A stretch of 64,000 nt of DNA from an uncultured Planococcus sp. (GTDB lineage: Bacteria > Bacillota > Bacilli > Bacillales_A > Planococcaceae): the NCBI GenBank assembly GCA_947502505.1, contig CANNAE010000001.1:611265-675264 (forward strand), in the 5' to 3' direction. The notes under the pieces are model-generated. The model was not told where the DNA came from, did not search any database, and saw only the letters and a list, made by a program, of their open reading frames with translations. Of this stretch, positions 1 through 9,775 are shown piece by piece. Each line of letters begins with the position of its first letter. Position 1 is the stretch's first letter. The position numbers and the translations under genes were made by a program.

Positions 1-208
1 TCACAAGTGAAGCTGAAAATTATAATAGAATTTCAGTTCGTTTTTCGTTTCACATACTTTAATAATTTACCATAGAAAAAAGAGGGGCGCAAGTGAAAAT
101 CACAGCCTTTCAAGAAAAAAACCTTTACAGGCTAAAACGTTGGCTTTTCTTATAAAGTGCTTTCATGTAGAATGAAAAGAGTGAAATAGGACTCGAGGAG
201 GAATTTTA
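1..208. other. AT-rich region upstream of yloU
   Basis: No gene is clearly present. An imperfect inverted repeat (CTGAAA at 13-18, TTTCAG at 31-36) lies at the left edge; in B. subtilis the divergent rpmB would begin just outside. A weak -10-like TAGAAT sits at 168-173 before yloU without a good -35. A 20-codon frame starting at GTG 93 is discussed as a finding. Little else can be supported. Confidence 0.4.
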
Positions 209-571
209 ATGTCGATTGAGTTAAATAATGAATATGGTCAAATCGATATTTCCAATGATGTGATAGCCCAAATAGCCGGCGGTGCTGCGATCGAATGCTA
301 CGGCATCGTAGGAATGGCAACCAAACACCAGATCCGCGACGGCCTCACGGATATTCTCCGCAAAGAAAACTTTGCCAAAGGGGTCCTTGTGCGCCAGGAA
401 GACGGCGATTTGGTCATTGATATGTATGTAATCATCAGCTACGGAACGAAGATTTCGGAAGTGGCGTATCAAGTCCAATCCAAAGTGAAATATACAATTA
501 CAAAAACATTGGGCATGCCGGTTAGTGCGGTAAACATTTATGTCCAGGGCGTTCGTGTGACGAACCCGTAA
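209..571 (+). CDS. yloU: Asp23/Gls24 family envelope stress protein YloU
   Basis: This 120-residue protein belongs to the Asp23/Gls24 (DUF322) family. Family members are small cytosolic or membrane-associated proteins linked to cell envelope stress, and no enzymatic activity is known. The sequence shows the typical core: an N-terminal beta segment, the IAGGAAIECYGIVGMA stretch at about residues 22-37, and a C-terminal VNIYVQGVRV strand. The ATG at 209 follows a strong GAGGAGG ribosome site. It lies 18 bases upstream of fakA, the usual Bacillales pairing, so the two are probably co-transcribed. Its exact role is not deducible from sequence. Confidence 0.93.
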   Translation: MSIELNNEYGQIDISNDVIAQIAGGAAIECYGIVGMATKHQIRDGLTDILRKENFAKGVLVRQEDGDLVIDMYVIISYGTKISEVAYQVQSKVKYTITKTLGMPVSAVNIYVQGVRVTNP

Positions 572-589
572 GAGGAGGAAAATTCGGTT

Positions 590-2242
590 ATGAAGTCATT
601 AAACGGAGTGAAATTCGCTGAAATGGTGCAGATGGGTTCGCACCATCTATACCAGAATGCGGATTATGTGGATGCATTGAACGTCTTCCCGGTGCCTGAT
701 GGCGATACTGGGACGAACATGAATTTATCGATGACATCCGGTGCAAAAGAGACAGAATCCCATGCACAAGAACATATCGGAAAAACAGCAAGCGCTTTAT
801 CAAAAGGCCTCCTGATGGGAGCGCGCGGCAACTCGGGCGTCATTTTGTCCCAATTGTTCCGCGGATTCGGCAAGTTCATCGCCGATGAGCCGGAACTATC
901 TGCGAAAAAATTGGCAGAAGCATTGCAACATGGCGTCGAGACTGCCTACAAAGCGGTCATGAAACCGGTTGAAGGCACCATTCTGACAGTCGCAAAAGAT
1001 GCGGCGGCAAAAGGCATGACGCTAGCCGACAGCGAAGAAGACATTATCGTGCTGTTCGAAGCGGTCGTCACGGAAGCGAAAGCATCGCTCGAGAGAACGC
1101 CGGATCTATTGCCGGTACTTAAAGAAGTTGGCGTCGTCGACAGCGGCGGCCAAGGCCTTGTTTATGTCTATGAAGGCTTTCTTGCTTCATTGAAAGGCGA
1201 AGCCTTGCCGGAGAAGCATGTCGACAATTCGATGGATGAACTGGTCAGTGCCGAGCATCATAAGAACATTGCCGGCTTCATGAACACCGAAGACATCGAA
1301 TTCGGCTATTGCACAGAATTCATGGTCAAGTTCGAAGACGGCAAGCGCTCATTCAACGAAGCGGCGTTCCGGACGGACTTGAGCGCTTATGGCGATTCCC
1401 TTCTGGTCATTTCAGATGATGAAATTGCGAAAATCCATATCCACTCCGAAGAGCCGGGGAAAGTCCTTACATACGGCCAGGAATACGGAAGCCTGATCAG
1501 CATGAAGATCGAAAACATGCGCCAGCAGCATACCGATATCGTCGGGGAAGGCCATAAAAAAGCCGCTCCGGTTGAAGAAACGAAACACCCCTATGCGATC
1601 GTCACGATTGCAATGGGCGAAGGCGTAGCGGAATTGCTCCGTTCCATCGGGGCTTCTTACGTCATCGAAGGCGGCCAGACGATGAACCCGTCAACGGAAG
1701 ATATCGTCAATGCCGTCCGGTCGATCGGCGCAGAGCGCGTCTTGATCTTGCCGAACAATAAAAACATCATCATGGCAGCCGAACAAGCGGCAGAGCTTCT
1801 CGATATCGAAGCAGCCGTCGTACCGACGAAAGATGTCCCACAAGGCATGTCGGCGCTGCTCGCTTTCAATCCGGAAGCCGGCGTCGCGGACAACAGCCAA
1901 GCGATGGGAGATGCCATCAAGCACGTCAAGTCGGGATCGGTCACTTTTGCGGTTCGTGATACATCGATCGACGGCATCTCCATCAAAAAAGATGATTTCA
2001 TGGGGATTTCAGAAGGCAAGATCGTCGTGTCGGATGAGAGCCTGGAAAAAGTCGCAGAAGAATTATGCAAAAAGCTAGTTGATGCAGATGCAGAGATCGT
2101 CACGATCCTCTTCGGCGAAGACGTTGAGGAAGCCGATGCCGAAAAGCTCGGGGCTTTCATCGAATCATTGAACGGCGATGTCGAGGTGGAAATCCACAAC
2201 GGCAAACAGCCGCTCTATCCTTATATTCTGGCAGTTGAATAA
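590..2242 (+). CDS. fakA: Fatty acid kinase subunit FakA (YloV, DhaL-domain protein)
   Basis: FakA phosphorylates exogenous fatty acids bound to a DegV-type FakB partner, giving acyl-phosphate for phospholipid synthesis through PlsX/PlsY. The N-terminal DhaL nucleotide-binding domain is recognisable by PDGDTGTNM at residues 36-44, whose aspartates bind Mg-ATP, and by GNSGVILSQ at about 80-88. A middle domain and a DAK1/DegV-like C-terminal domain follow. At 550 residues it has the usual length of the family. No fakB gene lies in this window. Its function complements plsX a few genes downstream. An intrinsic terminator follows it. Confidence 0.95.
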   Translation: MKSLNGVKFAEMVQMGSHHLYQNADYVDALNVFPVPDGDTGTNMNLSMTSGAKETESHAQEHIGKTASALSKGLLMGARGNSGVILSQLFRGFGKFIADEPELSAKKLAEALQHGVETAYKAVMKPVEGTILTVAKDAAAKGMTLADSEEDIIVLFEAVVTEAKASLERTPDLLPVLKEVGVVDSGGQGLVYVYEGFLASLKGEALPEKHVDNSMDELVSAEHHKNIAGFMNTEDIEFGYCTEFMVKFEDGKRSFNEAAFRTDLSAYGDSLLVISDDEIAKIHIHSEEPGKVLTYGQEYGSLISMKIENMRQQHTDIVGEGHKKAAPVEETKHPYAIVTIAMGEGVAELLRSIGASYVIEGGQTMNPSTEDIVNAVRSIGAERVLILPNNKNIIMAAEQAAELLDIEAAVVPTKDVPQGMSALLAFNPEAGVADNSQAMGDAIKHVKSGSVTFAVRDTSIDGISIKKDDFMGISEGKIVVSDESLEKVAEELCKKLVDADAEIVTILFGEDVEEADAEKLGAFIESLNGDVEVEIHNGKQPLYPYILAVE

Positions 2243-2248
2243 TGTTAG

Positions 2249-2288
2249 GCGGAGGTCCGGGAACAAGACACCGGGCTTCCGCTTTTTT
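2249..2288 (+). terminator. Intrinsic terminator after fakA
   Basis: A 12-bp stem with two G-U pairs (2249-2260 with 2271-2282) and a 10-base loop is followed by six T residues and a T-rich tail. It ends the yloU-fakA unit. Confidence 0.85.
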
Positions 2289-2403
2289 ATTTTTGCGCAA
2301 TAGAAAAGCATCGGGCAAAATATGGAACGGCGGAAATTATTAAAAGCCATCCAGCAGAGTGGATAAAGCCCACCGTTAAAACAATGTATGCGCTTTATTA
2401 TCT

Positions 2404-2432
2404 TTGTTTCCTGTTGGCTTTTCATGTAAAAT
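2404..2432 (+). promoter_or_regulatory. Candidate sigma-A promoter for sdaAB
   Basis: TTGTTT (2404-2409) and TAAAAT (2427-2432) are separated by 17 bases, with the sdaAB start 36 bases downstream. The -35 is weak, so this is a moderate call. Confidence 0.5.
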
Positions 2433-2467
2433 GAAATTATACAAGACGGAAAGTGAGGGGTTTGAGC

Positions 2468-3130
2468 ATGAAGTTCAAATCTGTTTTTGATATAATCGGC
2501 CCGGTAATGATCGGGCCATCATCTTCGCATACCGCGGGTGCCGCACGCATCGGCCGTGTGGCGCGCGACCTGTTCGGCAGGCAGCCATCGTGGGCGAGGA
2601 TCCATCTATACGGTTCGTTCGCCGAAACCTATAAAGGGCATTCGACCGATGTGGCAATTATCGGGGGCCTGCTGGATTACGATACATTCGACGAACGCAT
2701 CAAAACCGCTTTTGAAGAAGCGGAAAAGCTCGGCATGAGCTATGAATTCATCCCGGAGACAGGAAATGTCGATCATCCGAATACAGCGCGCATCGTCATC
2801 GGGGATGACAAATCCGAAATGTCGATGATGGGCATCTCGATCGGCGGAGGCAAAATCGAAATTACGGAACTGAACGGTTTTCCGCTCAGGCTCTCTGGCA
2901 ACCACCCGGCGATTCTCGTCGTCCATGACGATCGTTCGGGCTGTATCGCAAACGTAGCGAATTGCTTATATAAATACGACATCAACATCGGCCATATGGA
3001 AGTGTCCCGCAAAGAACGCGGCGACATGGCATTGATGGTCATTGAAGTCGATCAAACGGTAGACGTAGAAGTAATGGGCGAGTTGCGCGAGTTGCCGAAT
3101 ATTACGCAAGTCACGCGCATCGCCGACTAA
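2468..3130 (+). CDS. sdaAB: L-serine dehydratase, iron-sulfur-dependent, beta subunit
   Basis: This is the small subunit of the [4Fe-4S] enzyme that deaminates L-serine to pyruvate and ammonia. The serine-dehydratase beta signature GPSSSHTAGA lies at residues 16-25. An ACT domain occupies roughly residues 148-220 and probably mediates subunit contact or serine sensing. I chose ATG 2468 (220 residues) because AGTGAGGGG lies just upstream; an in-frame GTG at 2453 sits inside that ribosome site. sdaAA begins 16 bases after its stop, so the two subunits are co-expressed. Confidence 0.96.
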   Translation: MKFKSVFDIIGPVMIGPSSSHTAGAARIGRVARDLFGRQPSWARIHLYGSFAETYKGHSTDVAIIGGLLDYDTFDERIKTAFEEAEKLGMSYEFIPETGNVDHPNTARIVIGDDKSEMSMMGISIGGGKIEITELNGFPLRLSGNHPAILVVHDDRSGCIANVANCLYKYDINIGHMEVSRKERGDMALMVIEVDQTVDVEVMGELRELPNITQVTRIAD

Positions 3131-3146
3131 ACTGGAGGTAAGAGAA

Positions 3147-4046
3147 ATGGATGTTCTATTTCGAAATGTAAGAGAACTGGTCGAACGGGCGGAAAAGGAA
3201 GGCAAGCTTATTTCCGAAGTCATGATCGAGCAAGAGATGCTCATCACGGACCGTTCGCGGGAAGATATCATGCAGCAGATGGATCGCAATTTGACGGTCA
3301 TGGAAGAAGCGGTTGAAAAAGGCCTGCAGGGCGTCCATTCCGTTTCCGGCTTGACCGGGGGAGACGCGGTGCTGCTGCAAAAATACATGCAGCAAGGCAA
3401 TAGCCTATCCGGCGACTTGCTGCTCGATGCGGTCAGTAAAGCCGTTGCGACCAATGAAGTGAACGCGGCGATGGGCACGATCTGCGCGACGCCGACAGCA
3501 GGGTCTGCAGGGGTAGTGCCGGGCACTTTGTTTGCCGTAAAAAATAAATTAAACCCGACGCGTGAGCAGATGATCCGTTATCTATTCACATCGGGCGCAT
3601 TCGGTTTTGTCGTGGCCAATAACGCCTCGATCTCCGGAGCGGCTGGCGGTTGCCAGGCCGAAGTCGGTTCAGCAGCTGCGATGGCTTCTGCAGCGATCAT
3701 CGAAATGGCCGGCGGCACGCCCCAGCAAAGTTCGGAAGCTTTTGCCATCACCTTGAAAAATATGCTCGGCCTAGTCTGCGACCCTGTGGCGGGGCTCGTA
3801 GAAGTGCCATGCGTGAAGCGCAATGCGATGGGGGCATCCAATGCGGTTGTCGCCGCAGATATGGCACTTGCCGGCGTAACCAGCCGCATCCCGTGCGACG
3901 AAGTCATCAGCGCCATGTTCGAAATCGGGCAAGCGATGCCTAGCGCATTCCGTGAAACGGCGAAAGGCGGATTGGCCGCGACGCCGACAGGCAAATGGCT
4001 GGAATCCAAAATCTTTGGTGGATCGGTAGTCGGCAGTGGACAATAA
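3147..4046 (+). CDS. sdaAA: L-serine dehydratase, iron-sulfur-dependent, alpha subunit
   Basis: This is the catalytic large subunit, which carries the oxygen-sensitive [4Fe-4S] cluster. Four cysteines are visible at residues 113 (CATPTAGSAG), 169 (GGCQAEVGS), 211 and 222 (CDPVAGLVEVPC). Three of them are expected to hold the cluster, leaving one iron free to bind serine. The length of 299 residues matches the Bacillus subunit. The stop codon overlaps the recG GTG start by 11 bases, indicating translational coupling to recG. Confidence 0.96.
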   Translation: MDVLFRNVRELVERAEKEGKLISEVMIEQEMLITDRSREDIMQQMDRNLTVMEEAVEKGLQGVHSVSGLTGGDAVLLQKYMQQGNSLSGDLLLDAVSKAVATNEVNAAMGTICATPTAGSAGVVPGTLFAVKNKLNPTREQMIRYLFTSGAFGFVVANNASISGAAGGCQAEVGSAAAMASAAIIEMAGGTPQQSSEAFAITLKNMLGLVCDPVAGLVEVPCVKRNAMGASNAVVAADMALAGVTSRIPCDEVISAMFEIGQAMPSAFRETAKGGLAATPTGKWLESKIFGGSVVGSGQ

Positions 4047-6078
4047 GGCGCCGGTCTCTTCATTGAAGGGGGTCGGAAAGCAGGCGGCTGAAACCTTGCG
4101 GGACATGAAAATCGAAAGTCTTGAAGACTTAATCATGACCTTCCCGTATCGCCACGAGGATTTTCAGCTCAAAGATCTGGCTGAGACGCCCCATAATGAA
4201 CGGGTAACGGTGGAGGGAAGGGTCGAAAACGAGCCTTCCGTCCTTTTTTTAGGAAAAAATAAATCGCGGACGACCGTGACGGTGCTTGTTGGGCGCCATC
4301 TCGTCAAAGCGGTGTTCTTCAACCAGCATTATGTCAAAGCCAAACTTCATATCGGCGCGGTCGTCACCTTGACCGGCAAATGGGACCGCGGCCGCCAATT
4401 AATCACGGTCTCCAGCCATTCGATCGGACCGCGGACAGATGGCGCGGATTTTGAACCGGTTTACAGCTTGAAAGGTTCCATGCACCAAAAAACCTTCCGC
4501 AAGCTGATGCGCCAGGCGCTCGATGCCACTAAGGGCGGGCTGCCGGATTGCCTCCCTGCCCCGCTCCGGGAAGAATACCAATTGCTGCCGTTCGAGCAAG
4601 CGCTCGAGACCGTCCATTTTCCGGAAGATGCAACGTCGCTCAAGCAGGCGCGGCGCCGTTTCGTGTACGAGGAATTATTGCAATTTCAATTGAAGATGCA
4701 AGCGCTGCGCAAGAAGAACCGGGAAGCGGAGGGCGGTTCATTTATTGATTATGATTTAAACCGCTTGAAAATGTTCATCGACGATTTGCCATTTGATTTG
4801 ACTAGCGCACAAAAGCGCGTAGTCAACGAAATTTGCCGCGACATGAAAGAACCGTTCCGGATGAACCGCTTATTGCAAGGGGACGTAGGGTCCGGCAAAA
4901 CGGTCGTCGCTGCAATCGCTTTGTATGCCGCCGTAACAGCCGGCAAGCAAGGGGCGCTTATGGCGCCGACCGAAATCCTCGCGGAGCAGCACGCCAATAC
5001 GCTCGAAGAATGGTTCCGCCCCTTTGGCGTCAGTGTCGCCTTGTTGACAGGTTCCGTTAAAGGCAAGAGGCGCAAGGAAGTGCTAAAGCGGTTGGTGGAC
5101 GGCGAAATCGATATCCTGATCGGCACCCACGCGTTGATCCAGCCAGAAGTTTTGTTCAAGAGCCTGGGGTTGGTCATCACCGATGAACAGCATCGCTTCG
5201 GAGTGGACCAGCGCAGGGTGCTGAAAGATAAAGCCTTGAATCCGGATGTCCTGTTCATGACCGCGACGCCGATACCAAGGACGCTCGCGATTTCGGCTTT
5301 CGGTGAAATGGACGTCTCGATCATCGATGAAATGCCGGCTGGGCGAAAAGAAATCGAGACATATTGGATGAAAAAAGAAATGTTCGGCAAAATTGTCGGA
5401 CGCATGGAAAAAGAACTTATCGCCGGGCGGCAAGCGTATGTCATCGCGCCGCTGATCGAAGAATCCGAAACATTGGAATATCAGAATGCGGTCGAGTTGT
5501 ACCAGCAATTGACGGTGTATTTCGAAGGCCGCCATACTGTGGGATTGATGCATGGCCGGCTGCATCCGGACGAAAAAGAGCAAACGATGCGTGAATTCGC
5601 GGAAGGCAAAATCGCGGTGCTGGTTTCGACAACGGTCGTCGAAGTAGGGGTCAATGTCCCGAATGCATCGTTCATGCTGATTTATGACGCTGAACGCTTC
5701 GGTTTATCGCAGCTCCACCAATTGCGCGGGCGTGTCGGGCGCGGCAGTGAGCAATCCTATTGCGTGCTGTTGGCGGACCCGAAAACGGAGATCGGCAAGG
5801 AACGCATGAATTCGATGACGGAAACAAACGACGGCTTTATATTGGCTGAGAAGGACCTAGAGTTGCGCGGGCCCGGCGATTTCTTCGGGCGCAAGCAAAG
5901 CGGCATCCCGGAATTTCGCATGGCGGATTTGGTCCATGATTACCGCGCGCTTGAAGCAGCGAGAAAAGACGCGGAGGCGCTGATCGCGAGCGAATCGTTT
6001 TGGGTCTCGGAAGAAACGAAATGCCTGCGTGCGATGCTCGAAGATTCCGGCATTCTCGAAGGCGGAAGACTTGATTAG
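4036..6078 (+). CDS. recG: ATP-dependent DNA helicase RecG
   Basis: RecG is a monomeric superfamily 2 translocase that regresses stalled replication forks and migrates Holliday junctions. The N-terminal wedge/OB domain (residues about 50-160) binds the fork. Walker A GDVGSGKT is at about 283-290 and the RecG-type DEQH box at about 383, followed by the helicase C domain with QLRGRVGRG. The length of 680 residues is normal. It starts at GTG within the end of sdaAA. It is the last gene of the sda unit; a new promoter follows. Confidence 0.97.
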   Translation: MDNKAPVSSLKGVGKQAAETLRDMKIESLEDLIMTFPYRHEDFQLKDLAETPHNERVTVEGRVENEPSVLFLGKNKSRTTVTVLVGRHLVKAVFFNQHYVKAKLHIGAVVTLTGKWDRGRQLITVSSHSIGPRTDGADFEPVYSLKGSMHQKTFRKLMRQALDATKGGLPDCLPAPLREEYQLLPFEQALETVHFPEDATSLKQARRRFVYEELLQFQLKMQALRKKNREAEGGSFIDYDLNRLKMFIDDLPFDLTSAQKRVVNEICRDMKEPFRMNRLLQGDVGSGKTVVAAIALYAAVTAGKQGALMAPTEILAEQHANTLEEWFRPFGVSVALLTGSVKGKRRKEVLKRLVDGEIDILIGTHALIQPEVLFKSLGLVITDEQHRFGVDQRRVLKDKALNPDVLFMTATPIPRTLAISAFGEMDVSIIDEMPAGRKEIETYWMKKEMFGKIVGRMEKELIAGRQAYVIAPLIEESETLEYQNAVELYQQLTVYFEGRHTVGLMHGRLHPDEKEQTMREFAEGKIAVLVSTTVVEVGVNVPNASFMLIYDAERFGLSQLHQLRGRVGRGSEQSYCVLLADPKTEIGKERMNSMTETNDGFILAEKDLELRGPGDFFGRKQSGIPEFRMADLVHDYRALEAARKDAEALIASESFWVSEETKCLRAMLEDSGILEGGRLD

Positions 6079-6100
6079 GGTGCGAGGAGACCGATTTTCC

Positions 6101-6129
6101 TTGCATTCTTTTTTTGTTGTTTATATACT
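6101..6129 (+). promoter_or_regulatory. Sigma-A promoter of the fapR operon
   Basis: TTGCAT (6101-6106) and TATACT (6124-6129) have an ideal 17-base spacer. The predicted start point, about 6136, falls inside the FapR operator, so bound FapR would occlude RNA polymerase. Confidence 0.85.
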
Positions 6130-6132
6130 CAT

Positions 6133-6151
6133 ATTAGTACCAAGTGCTAAT
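6133..6151 (+). promoter_or_regulatory. FapR operator
   Basis: ATTAGTACCAAGTGCTAAT closely matches the known FapR palindrome (TTAGTAC, two to three bases, then TACTAA), with one imperfect half (GCTAAT). It overlaps the predicted transcription start, as expected for repression relieved by malonyl-CoA or malonyl-ACP. Confidence 0.9.
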
Positions 6152-6167
6152 AGCGGGCGGTGACATA

Positions 6168-6752
6168 GTGAGAAGACCTAAAAAAGAGCGGCAGGAAGCG
6201 CTGAAATCGTCGATCAAAGACAATCCGTTCGTGACCGATGAAGAATTATCCACGGAGTTTGGCGTCAGTGTGCAGACCATCCGCCTTGACCGGATGGAGC
6301 TTTCGATTCCTGAACTTCGGGAGCGCATTAAACACGTCGCCGAAAAGACCTTTGACGATGAAGTGAAATCCTTGCCGATTGACGAAGTGATCGGTGAAAT
6401 CATCGATATAGAACTGGACAATAAAGCGATATCGATTTTTGACGTCAAGCCGGAGCACGTTTTCCAGCGCAATCGGATTGCCCGTGGGCATCATCTGTTT
6501 GCACAGGCCAATTCCCTGGCGGTGGCGGTGATGAACGAAGAACTGGCATTGACCGTGAAATCGGAATTGCAATTCCTGAAGCCGGTAAAAGCCGGGCAGC
6601 GGGTAGTCGCGAAAGCGCAAGTGACCGACAGGCAGCCGCAAAAGCATCGCGCGTTCGTCAAAGTGGTATCGACGGTTGACCAGGCAGTAGTTTTTATCGG
6701 GACATTTGAAATGTACCGCATGACTGAACAAAGTGAAGGTGACAATTCGTGA
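6168..6752 (+). CDS. fapR: Transcriptional repressor of fatty acid and phospholipid synthesis FapR
   Basis: FapR represses lipid synthesis genes and is released by malonyl-CoA. The protein has an N-terminal HTH (residues about 1-55, with [21 protein letters not shown]) joined to a hotdog-fold effector domain (about 75-190, with [20 protein letters not shown]). I place the start at GTG 6168 (194 residues) because the product then begins RRPKKERQ, like the Bacillus protein. An earlier in-frame GTG at 6144 lies inside the operator and lacks a ribosome site. The gene overlaps plsX by four bases. Confidence 0.96.
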   Translation: MRRPKKERQEALKSSIKDNPFVTDEELSTEFGVSVQTIRLDRMELSIPELRERIKHVAEKTFDDEVKSLPIDEVIGEIIDIELDNKAISIFDVKPEHVFQRNRIARGHHLFAQANSLAVAVMNEELALTVKSELQFLKPVKAGQRVVAKAQVTDRQPQKHRAFVKVVSTVDQAVVFIGTFEMYRMTEQSEGDNS

Positions 6753-7741
6753 AAATAGCGATTGATGCAATGGGCGGCGACAACGCCCCAAAAGAAATGA
6801 TCGAAGGTGCCAAACAAGCGCTCGAAGCGTTTAGCGACGTGGAGATTTTGCTTTATGGGCAGCAGGATAAAATCGAGGAATACATAAAACCGCAAGACCG
6901 CTTGACCATCATCCATTGTGCGGAAGTGATCGAATCGGAAGACGATCCGGTCCGTTCAGTGCGCCGCAAAAAAGACGCATCCATGGTCCGCATGGCTGAA
7001 GCCGTTAAAGAAGGTATCGCAGACGCGGCGGTATCTGCAGGAAATACAGGGGCGCTTATGTCCGCTGGCTTGTTTATCGTCGGCCGCATCGATGGGGTCG
7101 ACCGCCCTGCGCTTGCGCCGACTTTGCCGACGATGGACGGAAAAGGCTTCTTGATGCTGGACCTTGGCGCGAATGCCGATGCCAAACCTGAGCATCTTGT
7201 GCAATACGCCATCATGGGCAGCATTTATGCTGAAAAAGTGAGAGGCATCAAAAACCCGACGGTCGGCTTATTGAATATCGGGACAGAAGAGAAAAAAGGC
7301 AATGAACTGACAAAATCGGCCTTTCCTTTGCTGAAAGAAGCGCCTGTCAATTTCATCGGCAACGTAGAGTCCCGAGATTTGCTGAATGGCGCTGCGGATG
7401 TAGTCGTTACGGACGGCTTTACCGGCAATATGGTCTTAAAGACGATCGAAGGGACTGCGATGAATGTATTCGCGATGATCAAAGATGTCTTTATGGCTTC
7501 GACCAAGACTAAAATTGCGGCGATGCTCGTGAAAAATGATTTGAGCTCGCTAAAAGGCATGCTGGATTACAGCGAATACGGCGGTGCAGGATTATTCGGC
7601 TTAAAGGCGCCAGTCATCAAAGCGCACGGGTCATCCAATGGCACTGCCTTTTACAACGCCATCCGCCAGGCGCGGACGATGGTCGAGTATGACGTAGCCG
7701 GCAAGATTTACAGCACCTTGAAGGAGGAACAATCATCATGA
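6749..7741 (+). CDS. plsX: Phosphate acyltransferase PlsX
   Basis: PlsX converts acyl-ACP and phosphate to acyl-phosphate, the acyl donor for PlsY at the first step of phosphatidic acid synthesis. Family features include the N-terminal [12 protein letters not shown], the AGNTGAL segment at about residue 90, and [12 protein letters not shown] at about 225-236. It starts with GTG in a GTGA overlap with fapR and ends in an ATGA overlap with fabD, so expression of the chain is tightly coupled. Length (330 residues) is typical. It is a peripheral membrane enzyme in Bacillus. Confidence 0.97.
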   Translation: MKIAIDAMGGDNAPKEMIEGAKQALEAFSDVEILLYGQQDKIEEYIKPQDRLTIIHCAEVIESEDDPVRSVRRKKDASMVRMAEAVKEGIADAAVSAGNTGALMSAGLFIVGRIDGVDRPALAPTLPTMDGKGFLMLDLGANADAKPEHLVQYAIMGSIYAEKVRGIKNPTVGLLNIGTEEKKGNELTKSAFPLLKEAPVNFIGNVESRDLLNGAADVVVTDGFTGNMVLKTIEGTAMNVFAMIKDVFMASTKTKIAAMLVKNDLSSLKGMLDYSEYGGAGLFGLKAPVIKAHGSSNGTAFYNAIRQARTMVEYDVAGKIYSTLKEEQSS

Positions 7742-8676
7742 GAAAGCAAATCGCATTTATTTATCCTGGGCAAGGCTCACAAGCGGTGGGCATGGGCGAA
7801 AGCTTTCTGGAAGATGACAAAAGCCGCCAGTTTTTCGAAAGCGCAGACCAAGTGCTTGGAATGGGTTTGGCGAAATTGATGCTCGAAGGCCCTCAGGAAG
7901 AATTGACCTTGACATATCATGCGCAGCCGGCGCTTTTGACCGTTAGCGCGATGATTACGGAACGCTTGATCCGTGCGGGCATACGCCCCGATTACACAGC
8001 GGGCCATAGCCTTGGCGAATACAGCGCGCTTGTCGCTTCGAATGTTTTGGAATTTCCGAAAGCGGTGGAAGTGGTCCACAAGCGCGGTTTGTTCATGAAC
8101 GAAGCAGTGCCTGCTGGCGAAGGCGCGATGGCAGCCATTTTAGGGATGGATGCCGGCAAGCTGGAAGAAGTGACGGATGAAGCGACCAATAGCGCGGGAG
8201 TCGTCCAGTTGGCGAACTTGAATTGCCCGGGGCAGATCGTGATTTCCGGAACGAAAGCGGGTGTGGAAAAAGCGTGTGAGCTGGCAAAAGAACGCGGTGC
8301 CAAACGTGCCATTCCACTCGATGTCAGCGGCCCGTTCCATTCGGAATTGATGCGTGCGGCGTCACAGGACTTGGCCAAGGTGCTGAGTGATTCATTCTTG
8401 CTCAATGCGAAAATTCCAGTCGTGACGAATTTCAGGGCAGAGCCGGAAACAAACGCGACACAACTTCAGGACATGTTGATCCATCAATTGTACTCACCAG
8501 TTCTATGGGAGCAATCGATACGGAAGATGATCGACCTTGGTGTTACGACCTTTGTCGAAGTGGGGCCTGGCAAAGTGCTGAGCGGCTTGGTGAAGAAAAT
8601 CGACCGTTCAGTGAAGGTAGTGCCGGTCTATGACCTGGAGTCGTTCGAAAAAGCGGTAGAGGAGTTGACCACATGA
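7738..8676 (+). CDS. fabD: Malonyl-CoA:ACP transacylase FabD
   Basis: FabD transfers the malonyl group from CoA to acyl carrier protein for type II fatty acid synthesis. The acyltransferase core is intact: the GQGSQ oxyanion loop at residues 11-15, nucleophile Ser91 in [10 protein letters not shown], and His201 in SGPFHSELM. The length of 312 residues is normal. Four-base overlaps on both sides tie it to plsX and fabG. Confidence 0.97.
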   Translation: MRKQIAFIYPGQGSQAVGMGESFLEDDKSRQFFESADQVLGMGLAKLMLEGPQEELTLTYHAQPALLTVSAMITERLIRAGIRPDYTAGHSLGEYSALVASNVLEFPKAVEVVHKRGLFMNEAVPAGEGAMAAILGMDAGKLEEVTDEATNSAGVVQLANLNCPGQIVISGTKAGVEKACELAKERGAKRAIPLDVSGPFHSELMRAASQDLAKVLSDSFLLNAKIPVVTNFRAEPETNATQLQDMLIHQLYSPVLWEQSIRKMIDLGVTTFVEVGPGKVLSGLVKKIDRSVKVVPVYDLESFEKAVEELTT

Positions 8677-9419
8677 GCAAGCTGACAGGAAAAACAGCGA
8701 TCATTACAGGGGCATCGCGCGGAATCGGGGCAGCTATTGCCCGGCGCTTTGCTGAAGAAGGCGCGAATATCGTCGTCAATTACAGCGGCAGCCAGGACAA
8801 GGCGGAAGCCGTTGTAGCCGAGATCGAACAAGCGGGCGGCAAAGCCATCGCCGTCAAAGCCAATGTGGCAGACGCGGATGCGGTGAAATCACTGGCGGAT
8901 GCGGCTATGAAGGAATTCGGCTCGATCGATATCCTCGTTAATAATGCCGGCATCACGCGCGATAATTTGATGATGCGCATGAAAGAAGACGAATGGGATG
9001 ACGTGATCAACACGAACTTGAAAGGCGTCTTCTTGTGCACGAAAGCCGTGACGCGCCAAATGATGAAACAGCGCGCTGGGCGCATCGTCAACATCGCGTC
9101 GATTGTTGGCGTCATGGGCAATGCAGGCCAGGCGAATTACGTAGCCGCAAAAGCAGGCGTCATCGGCTTGACAAAGACGACAGCGAGAGAACTGGCGAGC
9201 CGCGGAATTACCGCCAACGCAGTCGCTCCTGGATTCATCACGACCGATATGACGGAAAAGCTCGGCGACGATGTACAAGCGAGCATGCTCGCCCAAATTC
9301 CGCTTGCCCGTTTCGGCGCGCCGGAAGATGTGGCGAATGCGGCACTGTTCCTTGCTTCGGACGAAGCAAATTATGTAACGGGGCAGACCTTGCATCTTGA
9401 CGGCGGCATGGTCATGTAG
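8673..9419 (+). CDS. fabG: 3-oxoacyl-ACP reductase FabG
   Basis: FabG is the NADPH-dependent beta-ketoacyl-ACP reductase of fatty acid elongation. It is a classic short-chain dehydrogenase with nucleotide motif TGASRGIG (residues 12-19), NNAG (90-93), and catalytic Ser143, Tyr156 and Lys160 in YVAAK. The C-terminus [12 protein letters not shown] is typical. It overlaps fabD by four bases. acpP begins 40 bases later, and a TATACT at 9432-9437 could be a weak extra promoter for it. Confidence 0.97.
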   Translation: MSKLTGKTAIITGASRGIGAAIARRFAEEGANIVVNYSGSQDKAEAVVAEIEQAGGKAIAVKANVADADAVKSLADAAMKEFGSIDILVNNAGITRDNLMMRMKEDEWDDVINTNLKGVFLCTKAVTRQMMKQRAGRIVNIASIVGVMGNAGQANYVAAKAGVIGLTKTTARELASRGITANAVAPGFITTDMTEKLGDDVQASMLAQIPLARFGAPEDVANAALFLASDEANYVTGQTLHLDGGMVM

Positions 9420-9459
9420 TCAACAATTATGTATACTGATTTGAGGGGAGGTGACGGCA

Positions 9460-9696
9460 TTGTCAACAGTATTGGAACGAGTAACCAAAGTAATCGTAGA
9501 TCGTCTTGGTGTGGAAGAAAGCGAAGTGAAACCTGAAGCATCTTTCACAAACGACCTTGGAGCGGACTCATTGGATGTAGTTGAATTGGTCATGGAGCTA
9601 GAAGACGAATTCGATATGGAAATTTCCGATGAAGATGCAGAAGGAATGGCAACAGTAGGCGACGCAGTAACTTACATCGAAAAACAACAAGCTTAA
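9460..9696 (+). CDS. acpP: Acyl carrier protein AcpP
   Basis: AcpP carries growing acyl chains on 4'-phosphopantetheine. The attachment serine is Ser37 in [10 protein letters not shown], and the protein is small and very acidic as expected. I place the start at TTG 9460 (78 residues) because the AGGGGAGGTG ribosome site at 9444-9453 lies seven bases before it. An in-frame GTG at 9451 overlaps that site. It closes the fapR-plsX-fabD-fabG-acpP set and is followed by a strong terminator. Confidence 0.96.
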   Translation: MSTVLERVTKVIVDRLGVEESEVKPEASFTNDLGADSLDVVELVMELEDEFDMEISDEDAEGMATVGDAVTYIEKQQA

Positions 9697-9738
9697 GTTG
9701 AATAAACGGGATCCGTCCCAGCTTGATAGCACAAAAGA

Positions 9739-9775
9739 TTGACGCACAGCCTAGCTGTGCGTCAATTCTCTTTTT
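9739..9775 (+). terminator. Intrinsic terminator after acpP
   Basis: A perfect 11-bp stem (TTGACGCACAG with CTGTGCGTCAA) and 5-base loop is followed by TTCTCTTTTT. The last T residues overlap the -35 of the next promoter. Confidence 0.92.

Noticed and set aside
4749..5444. Long minus-strand open frame opposite recG
   Set aside because: It is fully antisense to a well-conserved gene, has no ribosome site or family resemblance, and reflects codon bias of recG.
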